Counted from the first letter of the stretch, positions 1-6,637 are shown. The stretch is 6,637 nucleotides of DNA from an uncultured Rhodopirellula sp. (GCA_913061385.1 CAJXTM010000218.1:1-6637), one strand, 5' to 3'. The notes: a model not told the origin generated them from the sequence alone. Translations and numbers: made by a program.

Positions 1-48
1 CGAGATCAGCCTCGGTCTCGTGGGCTCGGAGATGTGTATAAGAGACAG
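1..48. other. Untrimmed Illumina Nextera (Tn5) adapter, P7/i7 side
   Basis: This is not biological sequence. It ends in the 19-base Tn5 mosaic end (AGATGTGTATAAGAGACAG), preceded by the Nextera read-2 stem GTCTCGTGGGCTCGG. Before that come eight bases, CAGCCTCG, which I recall as the primer form of Nextera i7 index N710, and six bases matching the end of P7 (CGAGAT). The same 48 bases recur as the exact reverse complement at 6590-6637. Finding the read-2/i7 side at both ends fits read-through of short inserts into the adapter, kept during assembly. The methyltransferase reading frame stays open through this adapter, so unmasked gene calling would add about 16 false residues to its C-terminus. 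Confidence 0.98.
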
Positions 49-1065
49 GAAGTAATGTGACCATGTGGGTAACTTTCTCAGGACGTTAGGAATGGTTTGA
101 TACAGAAATTCCAGATCATAATCTCGGCCAATGCGTTGTCCGTATGGAGGGTTTGTGATCAGGCACCCGAAGCGTCGTTTGCTGGTGACCGATTCCATCG
201 GGGTTGCTTGAAAGTGAATGTCAGAGGCGACACCGGCTCGCTCGGCGTTTTCGCGGGCGGCCCTGAGCGCTCGAGTGTCGATGTCACTGCCTTGAAGTTT
301 TTCTTCCAGCGGCCCAAGGATGGCTGCGTCCGCAGCCTCTCGTGTCGCTTGCCAGATGTCTGCGGGGAATTCGGTCCAGGCTTCACAGGCAAATTCACGC
401 TCTAGCCCAGGAGCCATGTTGCGGCCGATCCGTGCTGCCTCGATGGGAATGGTGCCGCTTCCACAAAATGGATCCAGCAGAGGACGCCCCGTTCGCCAAT
501 AGCTCAGCAGCACCATTGCGGCGGCCAACGTCTCTTTCAGTGGAGCTTTAGAAATATGGGTTCGATAACCACGACGGTGCAAGCTGCGGCCAGTGGTATC
601 CAAGGTTAACGTGGCGACGTCCTTCAGAATCGCGACGTCGATCTTGTATTCTGGACCGGTTTCAGGCAACTCGTTTATCTGATGGTCGCGACGCAAAGCA
701 TCGACCATCGCCCGTTTTACTGCTCGCTGGCACGCAGGCACGCTTGTGAGTGTTGATTTGATCGATCGACCGGTGACGGGAAAAGCAGCGTCGCTGGGAA
801 GCAATTCGCCCCACGTGATCTGTTTCGTCGTTTCAAACAACGCGTCAAAGTCTGCTGCTGGAAATTCAGCCACCCTAATCAGGATCCGGTCAGCGGTGCG
901 AAGCCAAAGATTGGCTTTGCAAACCGTCGAAGCGTCTCCCGTGAAGTGAATGCGGCCTGATTCGCCAATCGTGGACGCAATGCCCATTCCCTCAAGTTCG
1001 CGGCGGACGACGGCTTCGAGGCCGAAGGCGCAGGCCGCAATCAAATCAAACGTCTGGTGTTTCAA
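49..1065 (-). CDS. THUMP-domain class I SAM-dependent RNA methyltransferase (RlmL/YpsC-like), C-terminus missing
   Basis: Reading from TTG at 1063-1065 gives 339 genomic codons with no stop before the adapter. The protein opens with FDLIAACAFGLEAVVRREL (residues 6-24), the usual N-terminus of COG0116 methyltransferases. A THUMP-like RNA-binding region follows (about 45-155), then a conserved RGYR...APLKETLAAA stretch (165-184). The SAM-binding motif is DPFCGSG (198-204) and the catalytic motif is NPPYG (305-309), typical of N2-guanine or N6-adenine RNA methylases. E. coli RlmL uses such a domain to make m2G2445 in 23S rRNA; the substrate here is inferred. Family members run about 380 residues, so roughly 40 are lost at the contig end. 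An in-frame TGA lies 28 codons upstream and no ATG comes between, so TTG is the best start; only a weak AGG precedes it. The next gene on this strand is over 1.5 kb away, so it appears monocistronic. Confidence 0.93.
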
Positions 1066-1707
1066 GGGAATGCCTGGCTTGCAGGATGTGGAAGCGTCAC
1101 GAAGACTAAGCGAACGCTTGTCTTCTCATTCAGTTGGGAATCCACTGCAATGAGCTAGATGGCGAACAGATCACGATCGAGTTGAAGTGGTCGTTTCCTG
1201 TGTCATCAATCAAGATTGCATCGGTTTCCCAACGTCAAGCCTAGTCGATCTTGCTCGCATACGAGAGGGGATGGATCGAACGTTTAGGTCGACGCCCAGT
1301 GGCGATGATTTCATCGGTGGTTTTTGGCAACCAGCCGGTGTTGGTTTATGAGCGAATGCACCGTCAATCATTCTGGTTTTGCGATGCATGTGCCCAATAA
1401 TCGACGGTTTGGTCCGAAAACTACTCTATTCTGCGCAAAACCCTTTCTGTTCAAACAGGGACTGCAATGGCAGTTGGCGATCGATGGGTTAGGCAGGTTT
1501 CAGCACGCTATTACGAGAATTTGGATTTTGTCGATGTCTGGCATGTCGATGTTACACGATTGATGTATTCGCTTTGATTGTTGTTGATCCGTTCACTACG
1601 AGTGTAGTTTGTTGCAGTGTAAGCACCTGGCCGAGTCATGCCGGGGGTTGGATTCTGGTGAGGCTTCGTCGTCGTTGCTTGTCTACATTAATTTCTGAAA
1701 GGTAAGC
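1066..1707. other. Gene-poor stretch, no confident gene
   Basis: No frame here carries a recognisable protein and I see no tRNA-like or rRNA-like sequence. It lies upstream of the minus-strand methyltransferase, so its left part should hold that gene's promoter, which I cannot place. Plus frame 3 is somewhat more open than chance: between stops at 1107, 1242, 1398 and 1575 lie three segments of 44, 51 and 58 codons. The last includes a 36-codon ORF at 1467-1577 (ATG, with AGGGA five bases upstream) rich in aromatic and acidic residues. This could be decayed coding sequence or chance. After about 1560 the sequence is stop-rich in all plus frames. Confidence 0.5.
1697..1702 (+). promoter_or_regulatory. 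Candidate Shine-Dalgarno GAAAGG before GTG 1708
   Basis: GAAAGG sits five bases before tandem GTG codons (1708 and 1711), a reasonable distance for a ribosome-binding site. The GTG frame encodes a basic start and a hydrophobic stretch, then hits TGA at 1759 after 17 codons. It is the main reason to place the original start of the decayed secreted protein at 1708 and not further downstream. The match is short and could be chance. Confidence 0.35.
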
Positions 1708-2068
1708 GTGGTGAAACAAGTCCAGTATTTAAGCGGTGCCATAGTCGCTTTGCAATTCTGATGGGTCAGGTTCAGGTGTTTGGGGCTGAAACCAACTAAG
1801 TGGGACATGGTGAGTTCACGGATCCGATGCTGGGGTGCAGCGATTTTGGCTGGACCTCGGCCGAGTGAATTTGAATCAGAACGGTGAATGTGAGTTCAAT
1901 ATTAGTGGTTTACCGAGCGTGGAATTCTACGCGTAAATCCTGCTTGGTACGAAACACTATTTCAACGTCAGGTCCTCGCCTGCGGAAGATAAGCCGAGTT
2001 GGTTTGATGATGTAAGTATCGATCTTGTGCTTGCCGAAAATGGCGAAAATACTACCCGCATTTCAATT
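1708..2068 (+). pseudogene. Likely decayed 5' half of a secreted protein, probably once joined to the EF-hand frame
   Basis: Protein-like pieces appear in sequence but in shifting frames. Frame 1 from GTG 1708 gives MVKQVQYLSGAIVALQF. Frame 3 at 1752-1796 gives AILMGQVQVFGAETN, then TAA at 1797. Together they make a good signal peptide (basic n-region, hydrophobic core, FGA cleavage-like site). Frame 3 continues at 1800-1865 with GEFTDPMLGCSDFGW. Frame 2 then carries a longer stretch, about 1865-2068, including GECEFNISGLPSVEFYA, a TAA at 1934, ILLGTKHYFNVRSSPAED and SWFDDVSIDLVLAENG, ending at TAG 2069. The open EF-hand frame takes over from there in frame 3. At least three frame changes and two in-frame stops argue for a true pseudogene over one or two base-call errors. 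I do not recognise the family. The alternative is non-coding DNA with chance open stretches. Confidence 0.42.
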
Positions 2069-2519
2069 TAGCGGAACGCTTTCGCAGTTGACGTCGACCA
2101 ATGTGGCTGCAAAACCATACGCAAGTGCGTTGTATGCAAGGGGTGACGGTGGCCCGGATACAGGTTCGTTTTTTCCCAAGCCCAATGCTCAGTGCAAGCT
2201 GTCGCTGAAGGTGCAGTCCAGCACAGAGAATGCGGTGCCGGCCAAGGTGGTGTTCATTGGCGGGGGCTGGGGATTCGAAGCTGCCAATGCAGATCACCGT
2301 CTTAATGGTCTGTTTGCAATGGCAGATTCCAATGGCGACAAACAACTCAGCGAGAAAGAGATTCCAGGTAAACTGAGGGCAAGCTGGAAAGATTTTGACG
2401 CTAATGATGATGGCCGTCTATCACGAGTGGAGGCTAAGGCCATGATGTCTGCCAAACCAAAAACGCGTCGGCCACCTTTCAGCTCGTTCTCGTTTCCGAG
2501 TTTATTTGGAAATGATTGA
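2025..2519 (+). CDS. EF-hand domain protein, probably the 3' part of a broken gene
   Basis: The frame is open for 164 residues from TTG 2025; ATG 2040 (MAKILPAF) is an alternative start, and neither has a clear ribosome-binding site. Two 12-residue EF-hand loops are visible: residues 101-112 (DSNGDKQLSEKE) and 125-136 (DANDDGRLSRVE). Both have acidic or polar residues at positions 1, 3, 5 and 9 and Glu at 12, as expected for calcium binding. The first loop lacks the usual Gly at position 6. Residues about 30-95 are unrecognised and end in a Gly-rich stretch (VVFIGGGWGFEAAN). The tail is rich in Pro, Phe and Ser. Planctomycetes encode many exported EF-hand proteins, but this frame has no signal peptide; the likely one lies out of frame at 1708-1796. 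The open frame is therefore plausibly the surviving C-terminal part of a frameshifted secreted protein. Calcium binding is inferred from the motif; the biological role is unknown. Confidence 0.62.
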   Translation: MCLPKMAKILPAFQFSGTLSQLTSTNVAAKPYASALYARGDGGPDTGSFFPKPNAQCKLSLKVQSSTENAVPAKVVFIGGGWGFEAANADHRLNGLFAMADSNGDKQLSEKEIPGKLRASWKDFDANDDGRLSRVEAKAMMSAKPKTRRPPFSSFSFPSLFGND

Positions 2520-2623
2520 GCTGCGGTTGTTTTAATCGCATTGACTGGTGTTTTGAAAACGTTTGCAAGGGGCAGTGCGAGGGATTGCCTGCGATTATTT
2601 GCAGTACATGATGCGATTCCGCG

Positions 2624-3928
2624 TTAGCCAAATTCCAAAGCTCGTTCAGTATCATCGTGTTCGACCACATCAGTGGTCAGTGTGATGCCCAATTTATCGG
2701 CGAGTGTTCGCAATGTTTCTTCGTTGTAACGTCGGCTGAATGTCAGGCATTCTTTTTTGTTGTCCTCAGTGAAGATTATAGAATGCATGATCCATCCCAG
2801 GCGGATATCCAAATCTGTGTCGGGTTCAATGACGTGCTCCCTTTGAGGTAGCCACCAACGAGATTCCTGCAAAATCCATCTCGCGGAATCATCTTCGCAA
2901 CGCTGCAGTCGGAGCCGACTCTTGGGAGGGAAGTTTCCCAGTTCGCTGCGGTTGAATACAACCAACTCTGGGGTTTGTGGTTTTGCATGCGGTGGCCATA
3001 GCCGAGCAAGCACTGGGTCAAGAATCATGGTGCGATAGAACAGAGTGCGTCGATAGATCCATCGAAATATGATTAATGCCGCAATGAAAAACAATAAGTT
3101 GATAATCGTAGCCAAGGTGGGGCTGAATGCGTAAATCACCATCAAGCCAAGGCAAAGCGTCTTGTTGCATAATTCGAACAAGGCATCCAAAAAAGGAACG
3201 GGAGTTAGCCAAGCTAGAAATTCGAAAAAGAATTTGACGCTGTTGATGATCAGAATGTTGGTGATCATGGCAATCGCCAGAAAAGTGTCGAAACTCATGC
3301 TGAGGATGCCCATCTTTAGCATCGCAACTGGTTCGTCACCGGGGGTTTCAACAGCCGCAGTGATTTTGACCACTAACAGGATGATGATCACAGCGTAAGC
3401 TTCCAATCGATCCACGGCTTGAGCAAACGGCTTACTTACCTTGGTGAATCGAGGAACACTACTGATGATCGTCAGTATTAAGAAAGTAACGAAAATGGTT
3501 TCGCTTCGCAGGGCTCCGTTGGCACCAAGCATTGGGCTGCTGTTCGCCCACTCAGGACCCCACAGAGAAATGCCTGATAGGCATGTCACACCAAAGAAAG
3601 GTGACAAGGCAAGCGGCGTTAGTGGTCCCAGTAATTCGGTTAAGCCACTTGCTTGTATCCAGCCTGAGGTTGACGCAATGGCTTCAGTATTCACACCCTC
3701 AGCATCAAGCGGGCCTAATAGATTCTCAACCAGAGCCTGCGGATCTGCGGTCTGTGCTTCCTCTGTCGTTCCGGATACCTCTCTGAAACTTGCCTGCTGG
3801 CCCGGCGTCGTCCCTTCGCTGCCATTATTCGAGTGAATTGCTGTGTTGTCCTGCGCAAGGCCACCCATTTGAAATGAGGAAGGCGAGATGACTATGAAGA
3901 AAACCAGCAGGCACAGGAATCGATTCAT
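2624..3928 (-). CDS. Multi-pass membrane protein of unknown function with C-terminal soluble domain
   Basis: This 434-residue protein starts at ATG 3928; a purine run (AGAAAAAAG) just before it is the only possible ribosome-binding signal. Residues 1-25 look like a signal peptide (hydrophobic core 4-15, possible cleavage after GLA at 23-25). A polar, low-complexity Ser/Gly/Glu/Gln segment follows (27-60). Hydrophobic segments lie near 103-122 (moderate), 142-158, 176-193, 206-230 and 257-290 (long, perhaps two spans), ending in the positive stop RWIYRR (289-294). The last 140 residues are soluble and presumably cytoplasmic, with many Trp and Arg (RWILQESRWWLPQ, 350-362) and a conserved-looking FSRRYNEETLRTLADKLGI (397-415). 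I do not recognise a family. The hydrophobic part faintly recalls DUF4126-type membrane proteins, at low confidence. It lies 136 bases downstream of the SGNH hydrolase on the same strand and may share its transcript. It converges with the EF-hand frame across 104 bases with no clear terminator. Confidence 0.85.
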   Translation of the reverse strand: MNRFLCLLVFFIVISPSSFQMGGLAQDNTAIHSNNGSEGTTPGQQASFREVSGTTEEAQTADPQALVENLLGPLDAEGVNTEAIASTSGWIQASGLTELLGPLTPLALSPFFGVTCLSGISLWGPEWANSSPMLGANGALRSETIFVTFLILTIISSVPRFTKVSKPFAQAVDRLEAYAVIIILLVVKITAAVETPGDEPVAMLKMGILSMSFDTFLAIAMITNILIINSVKFFFEFLAWLTPVPFLDALFELCNKTLCLGLMVIYAFSPTLATIINLLFFIAALIIFRWIYRRTLFYRTMILDPVLARLWPPHAKPQTPELVVFNRSELGNFPPKSRLRLQRCEDDSARWILQESRWWLPQREHVIEPDTDLDIRLGWIMHSIIFTEDNKKECLTFSRRYNEETLRTLADKLGITLTTDVVEHDDTERALEFG

Positions 3929-4064
3929 CTTTTTTCTGCCACTGAATGCAGATTGACCAGAGTTGGGGAGCTGGCAACTGCGATGAGTTAGAAATGGAGG
4001 CGTTCAAAACGGAGAGTTTAAAATTAATGGGTGATGATCAGTTTAGATCATTGTGTTTGTAACG

Positions 4065-5618
4065 TCAGTCTTTGTTCACCTCAGGTGTTTGCCCGGTCCG
4101 CCCTGCCGCCCATCGCCGCAAACCTTCCAGTCGCTGCTTGCCGCGTCCGTAATAAGCCTCGCTCAGTGTGGCGAGTTGTTGTTGTGTTAATGCTTCAGAA
4201 CGACGTTCCAGCAGCAGTGCATCCTGAGGGCGTGGCAGTTCAGCGAACAGATCCTTTTGGATCATGCTGTCAGCTACGGCTTTTCCAAGTATTTGATGGC
4301 CTCTTATCGACGGGTGCAGGTGATCAACAAAGAATTCAGGGTCAGCGATGCCGTCGGGAATTCGATTCCCGTTGGCATCCCTTTGGTCAAACAGGTTGGG
4401 GGTCCGAATGATGGGAATGTTCTGCTGTGTTGCAATTCGTACGACTGCTTGTTCAATAGCAGTGGTTGCTCTTAACGGGCAGACATCATGATCCTTGGCA
4501 GAGCTCAAGTGTTCCGTTGCCGCCATGATCCTTCCCTGTTCGTAGAGCAGTCGTCCGGCAATGTATTGGGCTCCGGCATCCAGCGGGTCGATTGACAGGC
4601 AATGATCGCAGGCTATCAGTCGTTGTTGGGCTGGTAACTGATTGTCGTTGGCAATTTTCCACAGCGTTTGCCATTCCTTGCGTTGTTTCAACGAAAGCTC
4701 GTTGGATAATTCAACTTTGAAAGGTGGCGTGTTGACGAGGTCGCAAGTTGGCACGCACACCCATAAAGGAATTTTCGCGTTCTTAATCTGATGCACCATC
4801 GCCAGAAACACCGTTTCAAAATGTTCTTCGACACGGTCTTTCCATTTGGGATCACGATGATACTTTTCTAGACCACCAACATGATCGAGCCTCGCATCAA
4901 CCTCGGTTGGCATCTTTGCTGTGGGTGTCGTGGTAGTGCTGAAGCGTTCCTGTAACCACGAGACCATGCGAATGTTGCTTGCCATACTTGTTAGCCACGT
5001 CTGAATCCGACCTGCGTTCAGCAAAGCACCGTATTCGCGATCCTCTAGAAACTCATTGTGTCCGGTGTACAACACAATGGCATCGGGTTCGTGTTTCAGT
5101 ACCTCACTAACAAGTTTGGAGACCCGATAGCTGGCATAAGAGATGCCACCAACATTGACTACTTCGAAGTCGGTTTCCGGAAACGCAGCTCGGAGCCGCA
5201 TTTCCATCCAGATCGGAAAAGCAGTCTCCGTCGAAAATGGTCTTCCTTGCACCGTCGAACCACCAAGGATGAAGATGCGTTTGGTAGCCTCGTTTTTATT
5301 GGCTGGAAATGCCGCTGGCCGGAAGAAGTTCATCCGGTGTGCAGGGATTTTCCACTCGTTCGAGAAGGTATCCAGCTGAAATAAAGGTTGCAGTAACTGC
5401 AAATCAACATAGGGATCAACGGCTAAGTCATTGATCGGTTGTGGGTCGAAGAACCGTAAGGATGTTTCCAAGATTGCAAACGGTAAGAGTGCCATGCAGA
5501 CGGTTGCTAGGGGCATCCACCATCGACCCTGCCGCGCGGAAGTGGATGAGCGATCCTTGTCAGAATCAGCGACTGACCCGCTGCCGGTTTGCTCGACTAC
5601 ATTTTCAGTGGAATCCAT
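4065..5618 (-). CDS. Membrane-anchored SGNH/GDSL-family hydrolase with TPR-like insert
   Basis: Numbered from ATG 5618 (517 residues). One hydrophobic segment (about 33-55) anchors the N-terminus, leaving the catalytic part probably outside the cytoplasmic membrane. All SGNH blocks are present: GGST with nucleophile Ser121, the block II glycines in VNVGG (157-158), GHNE with Asn188, and DHLHP with Asp432 and His435. Between blocks III and V sits a helical insert (about 320-395) with a TPR-like pattern, including SIDPLDAGAQYIAGRLLYEQ, then CPLRATT. The family comprises esterases and acyl or acetyl hydrolases, often acting on polysaccharide or lipid; the substrate here is unknown. A longer frame from TTG 5681 adds 21 polar residues and has GGAAAG about ten bases upstream. 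I prefer ATG because the extra residues look non-conserved, but the start is uncertain. No frameshift or missing catalytic residue is seen. The membrane protein at 2624-3928 follows on the same strand. Confidence 0.9.
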   Translation of the reverse strand: MDSTENVVEQTGSGSVADSDKDRSSTSARQGRWWMPLATVCMALLPFAILETSLRFFDPQPINDLAVDPYVDLQLLQPLFQLDTFSNEWKIPAHRMNFFRPAAFPANKNEATKRIFILGGSTVQGRPFSTETAFPIWMEMRLRAAFPETDFEVVNVGGISYASYRVSKLVSEVLKHEPDAIVLYTGHNEFLEDREYGALLNAGRIQTWLTSMASNIRMVSWLQERFSTTTTPTAKMPTEVDARLDHVGGLEKYHRDPKWKDRVEEHFETVFLAMVHQIKNAKIPLWVCVPTCDLVNTPPFKVELSNELSLKQRKEWQTLWKIANDNQLPAQQRLIACDHCLSIDPLDAGAQYIAGRLLYEQGRIMAATEHLSSAKDHDVCPLRATTAIEQAVVRIATQQNIPIIRTPNLFDQRDANGNRIPDGIADPEFFVDHLHPSIRGHQILGKAVADSMIQKDLFAELPRPQDALLLERRSEALTQQQLATLSEAYYGRGKQRLEGLRRWAAGRTGQTPEVNKD

Positions 5619-5681
5619 AATGCGGTGATCAGCCTTGATTCCAAGCGACACTGGCGATTCGTGTGTGGGTGGTGTGTCCAA

Positions 5682-6134
5682 ATTGGCTGCTTTCCAGAAA
5701 GTCGCTTTTTAGTGCTGCTCGCAATCAGGTTTGCCCTCGACGGGAACGTTCCACTTCTGTTGGCGGTGAATCGTGGTCCGAGTGGCTTGGGCGTCATTGT
5801 TGGCGGTGGCCATTCGATGGACCTTTGGGTTCAGCATAACTTGGTTTGCTTTACCGCGGGCGGGCACCGAATGCTGGGCACTGTCAACGACTTGTCCAAG
5901 AGTGCTCATCTGTTTAGCATTCGCATGGTTAAGGGCAGGGTAAACACGGGGCAGCAGGTGCCCCACCTGCGGTCCGCTGGGTCGCTATCATGGGCGGTTG
6001 CAAACTTGGCCGATTTCACTGCCTGTGTCTTCAGGCGATGAGATCAGTTAGATACTTCATCCCTCGTCACATGAGTCGCGAATAGGGGCGGGGCTTGCCA
6101 AGGGGACTCGCTCTTTTGCCTTCTGACTCACAAA
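5682..6134. other. Spacer between divergent genes, containing a hairpin
   Basis: This spacer separates the minus-strand hydrolase from the plus-strand shikimate kinase and should hold both promoters, which I cannot place. It contains overlapping open frames on both strands: plus, ending at 6041 and entering from inside the hydrolase gene; minus, 5709-5966, 85 codons. Neither has a recognisable domain, a signal peptide or a convincing start, and they largely mirror each other. I treat them as non-coding or as part of a repeat. A perfect 7-bp inverted repeat lies at 5954-5970. The last 100 bases before the kinase include a G-rich run (about 6086-6115). Confidence 0.6.
5954..5970. repeat. Perfect 7-bp inverted repeat with 3-base loop
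   Basis: GCAGGTG, CCC, CACCTGC forms a compact GC-rich hairpin on either strand. No T-run follows on either side, so it does not look like an intrinsic terminator for either flanking gene. Both genes also point away from it. It could be a protein-binding dyad, an RNA stem in the 5' leader of the kinase transcript, or part of a dispersed repeat. Confidence 0.6.
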
Positions 6135-6589
6135 ATGGTGTTCATGGCGAATACAGAACATATTTATTTGACGGGGTTTCGTGGCACGGGCAAGACGTCA
6201 GTCGGAACTTTGCTTGCAAGATCACTAGGACGCACGGTGATTGATTTGGATGGCGTGGTCACGGCTAACGCGGGGAAATCGATCCGCGAGATCTTTCAGG
6301 ACGGTGGTGAAGCGGCGTTTCGGGAACTCGAAACCAGTGCATTGGAGTCAGTGTCGCAGGCAGAAAATGCTGTGATTTCCCTCGGTGGTGGAGCCATTTT
6401 GCGGGCCGGTAACCGAGCAGTCATTCGCTCGACGGGGACCTGCTTTTGGCTCGAATGTGATGCGGAAACCATCGCCCTGCGACTGCAACAGGATCAGGTC
6501 AGCGTCGAGCAGAGGCCAGCATTGACCACACTTGATGAATTGCAGGAGATTCGCGAGCTGCTGCAGGCTCGCCATGCCCTGTATCAGGA
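6135..6589 (+). CDS. aroK: Shikimate kinase, C-terminus missing
   Basis: The enzyme phosphorylates shikimate at the 3-hydroxyl using ATP, a cytoplasmic step toward chorismate and the aromatic amino acids. Numbered from ATG 6135, it has the P-loop GFRGTGKT (14-21), the DLD shikimate-binding acidic site (38-40), FRELE with the substrate Arg63, the GGG motif (84-86), the lid Arg127 in RPAL, and Arg146 in the late ARHALY motif. All expected key residues seen so far are present. ATG 6144 (MANTEHIYLTGF) is an equally good start; neither has a clear ribosome-binding site. Genomic sequence supplies 151 full codons before the adapter. Family members are about 170-190 residues, so roughly the last 20-40 are lost. 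The apparent tail CLLYTSPSPRDRG and its stop at 6630-6632 come from adapter and are not protein sequence. The gene is divergent from the hydrolase, and no other aromatic-pathway gene is in view. Confidence 0.95.
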
Positions 6590-6637
6590 CTGTCTCTTAT
6601 ACACATCTCCGAGCCCACGAGACCGAGGCTGATCTCG
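6590..6637. other. Untrimmed Illumina Nextera adapter, reverse orientation
   Basis: This is the exact reverse complement of 1-48: mosaic end CTGTCTCTTATACACATCT, then CCGAGCCCACGAGAC, the index CGAGGCTG and ATCTCG from P7. Base 6590 (C) could be genomic or adapter. Translated in the kinase frame it yields LLYTSPSPRDRG, a tail well known from adapter-contaminated database proteins. Confidence 0.98.

Noticed and set aside
97..949. Several plus-strand ORFs of 60-102 codons
   Set aside because: They lie antisense to the methyltransferase, whose motifs are unmistakable, and are shadows of its codon usage.
1708..1761. 17-residue ORF as a regulatory leader peptide
   Set aside because: There is no run of one amino acid, no terminator hairpin and no biosynthetic gene after it. 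It reads better as a broken signal peptide.
2520..2623. Possible bidirectional terminator between the convergent genes
   Set aside because: Only 4-5 bp dyads (such as GTTTTGAAAAC) are present, with no stable stem followed by a T-run.
3162..3836. Plus-strand ORFs of up to 131 codons opposite the membrane protein
   Set aside because: They are antisense shadows of a 434-codon gene with coherent signal peptide and membrane segments.
4034..4051. ATGATC/GATCAT 6-bp hairpin just downstream of the hydrolase stop
   Set aside because: The stem is short and AT-rich with no clear T-run after it on the minus strand. It is too weak to call a terminator.
5709..5966. 85-codon minus-strand ORF upstream of the hydrolase
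   Set aside because: It has no domain, no ribosome-binding site and a polar low-information sequence. It is kept only as part of the possible repeat.
5589..6041. 150-codon plus-strand ORF overlapping the hydrolase start
   Set aside because: It overlaps the 5' end of a well-supported gene on the other strand, has no recognisable domain, and is open opposite another unrecognised frame.
6070..6120. GAGTC...GACTC inverted pair and G-rich run before the kinase
   Set aside because: A five-base stem with a loop of nearly 30 bases is expected by chance, and no riboswitch-like structure is recognisable.
1..6637. Perfect 48-base terminal inverted repeats, as in a transposon or linear replicon
   Set aside because: The sequence matches Nextera adapter, index and P7 bases, so it is a library artefact.

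Overview
The window looks like a short contig from a planctomycete, most likely a Pirellulaceae relative (Rhodopirellula or Rubripirellula type). That placement is inference. It rests on moderate GC, non-ATG starts with weak ribosome-binding sites, wide spacers between genes on both strands, a short EF-hand protein, a large membrane-anchored SGNH hydrolase with a TPR-like insert, and an unfamiliar multi-pass membrane protein. Both ends carry a 48-base Illumina Nextera adapter (1-48 and 6590-6637, exact reverse complements). The biological sequence is therefore 49-6589, and both terminal genes are cut by the end of assembly.

Layout: a THUMP-type RNA methyltransferase runs off the left end on the minus strand (49-1065, TTG start, C-terminus missing). 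Positions 1066-2024 hold no intact gene. Part of this stretch (1708-2068) reads as the broken 5' half of a secreted protein, with pieces scattered over three frames. It leads into an open frame with two EF-hand calcium-binding loops (2025-2519, plus). Facing that frame are two minus-strand genes: a membrane-anchored SGNH/GDSL hydrolase (4065-5618, or 5681 from a TTG start) and, 136 bases downstream, a multi-pass membrane protein of unknown function (2624-3928). A spacer of about 450-515 bases, containing a perfect 7-bp hairpin, separates the hydrolase from a divergent shikimate kinase gene (6135-6589, plus, truncated).

The genes do not form one pathway. The methyltransferase (RNA modification) and shikimate kinase (aromatic amino acid synthesis) are housekeeping genes at the two edges. 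The hydrolase and membrane protein may be co-transcribed and both act at the cell envelope. I see no defence system, CRISPR array, tRNA, rRNA or recognisable transposase. The points most worth a second look are the adapter ends, the decayed EF-hand locus, the hydrolase/membrane-protein pair and the hairpin-containing spacer.
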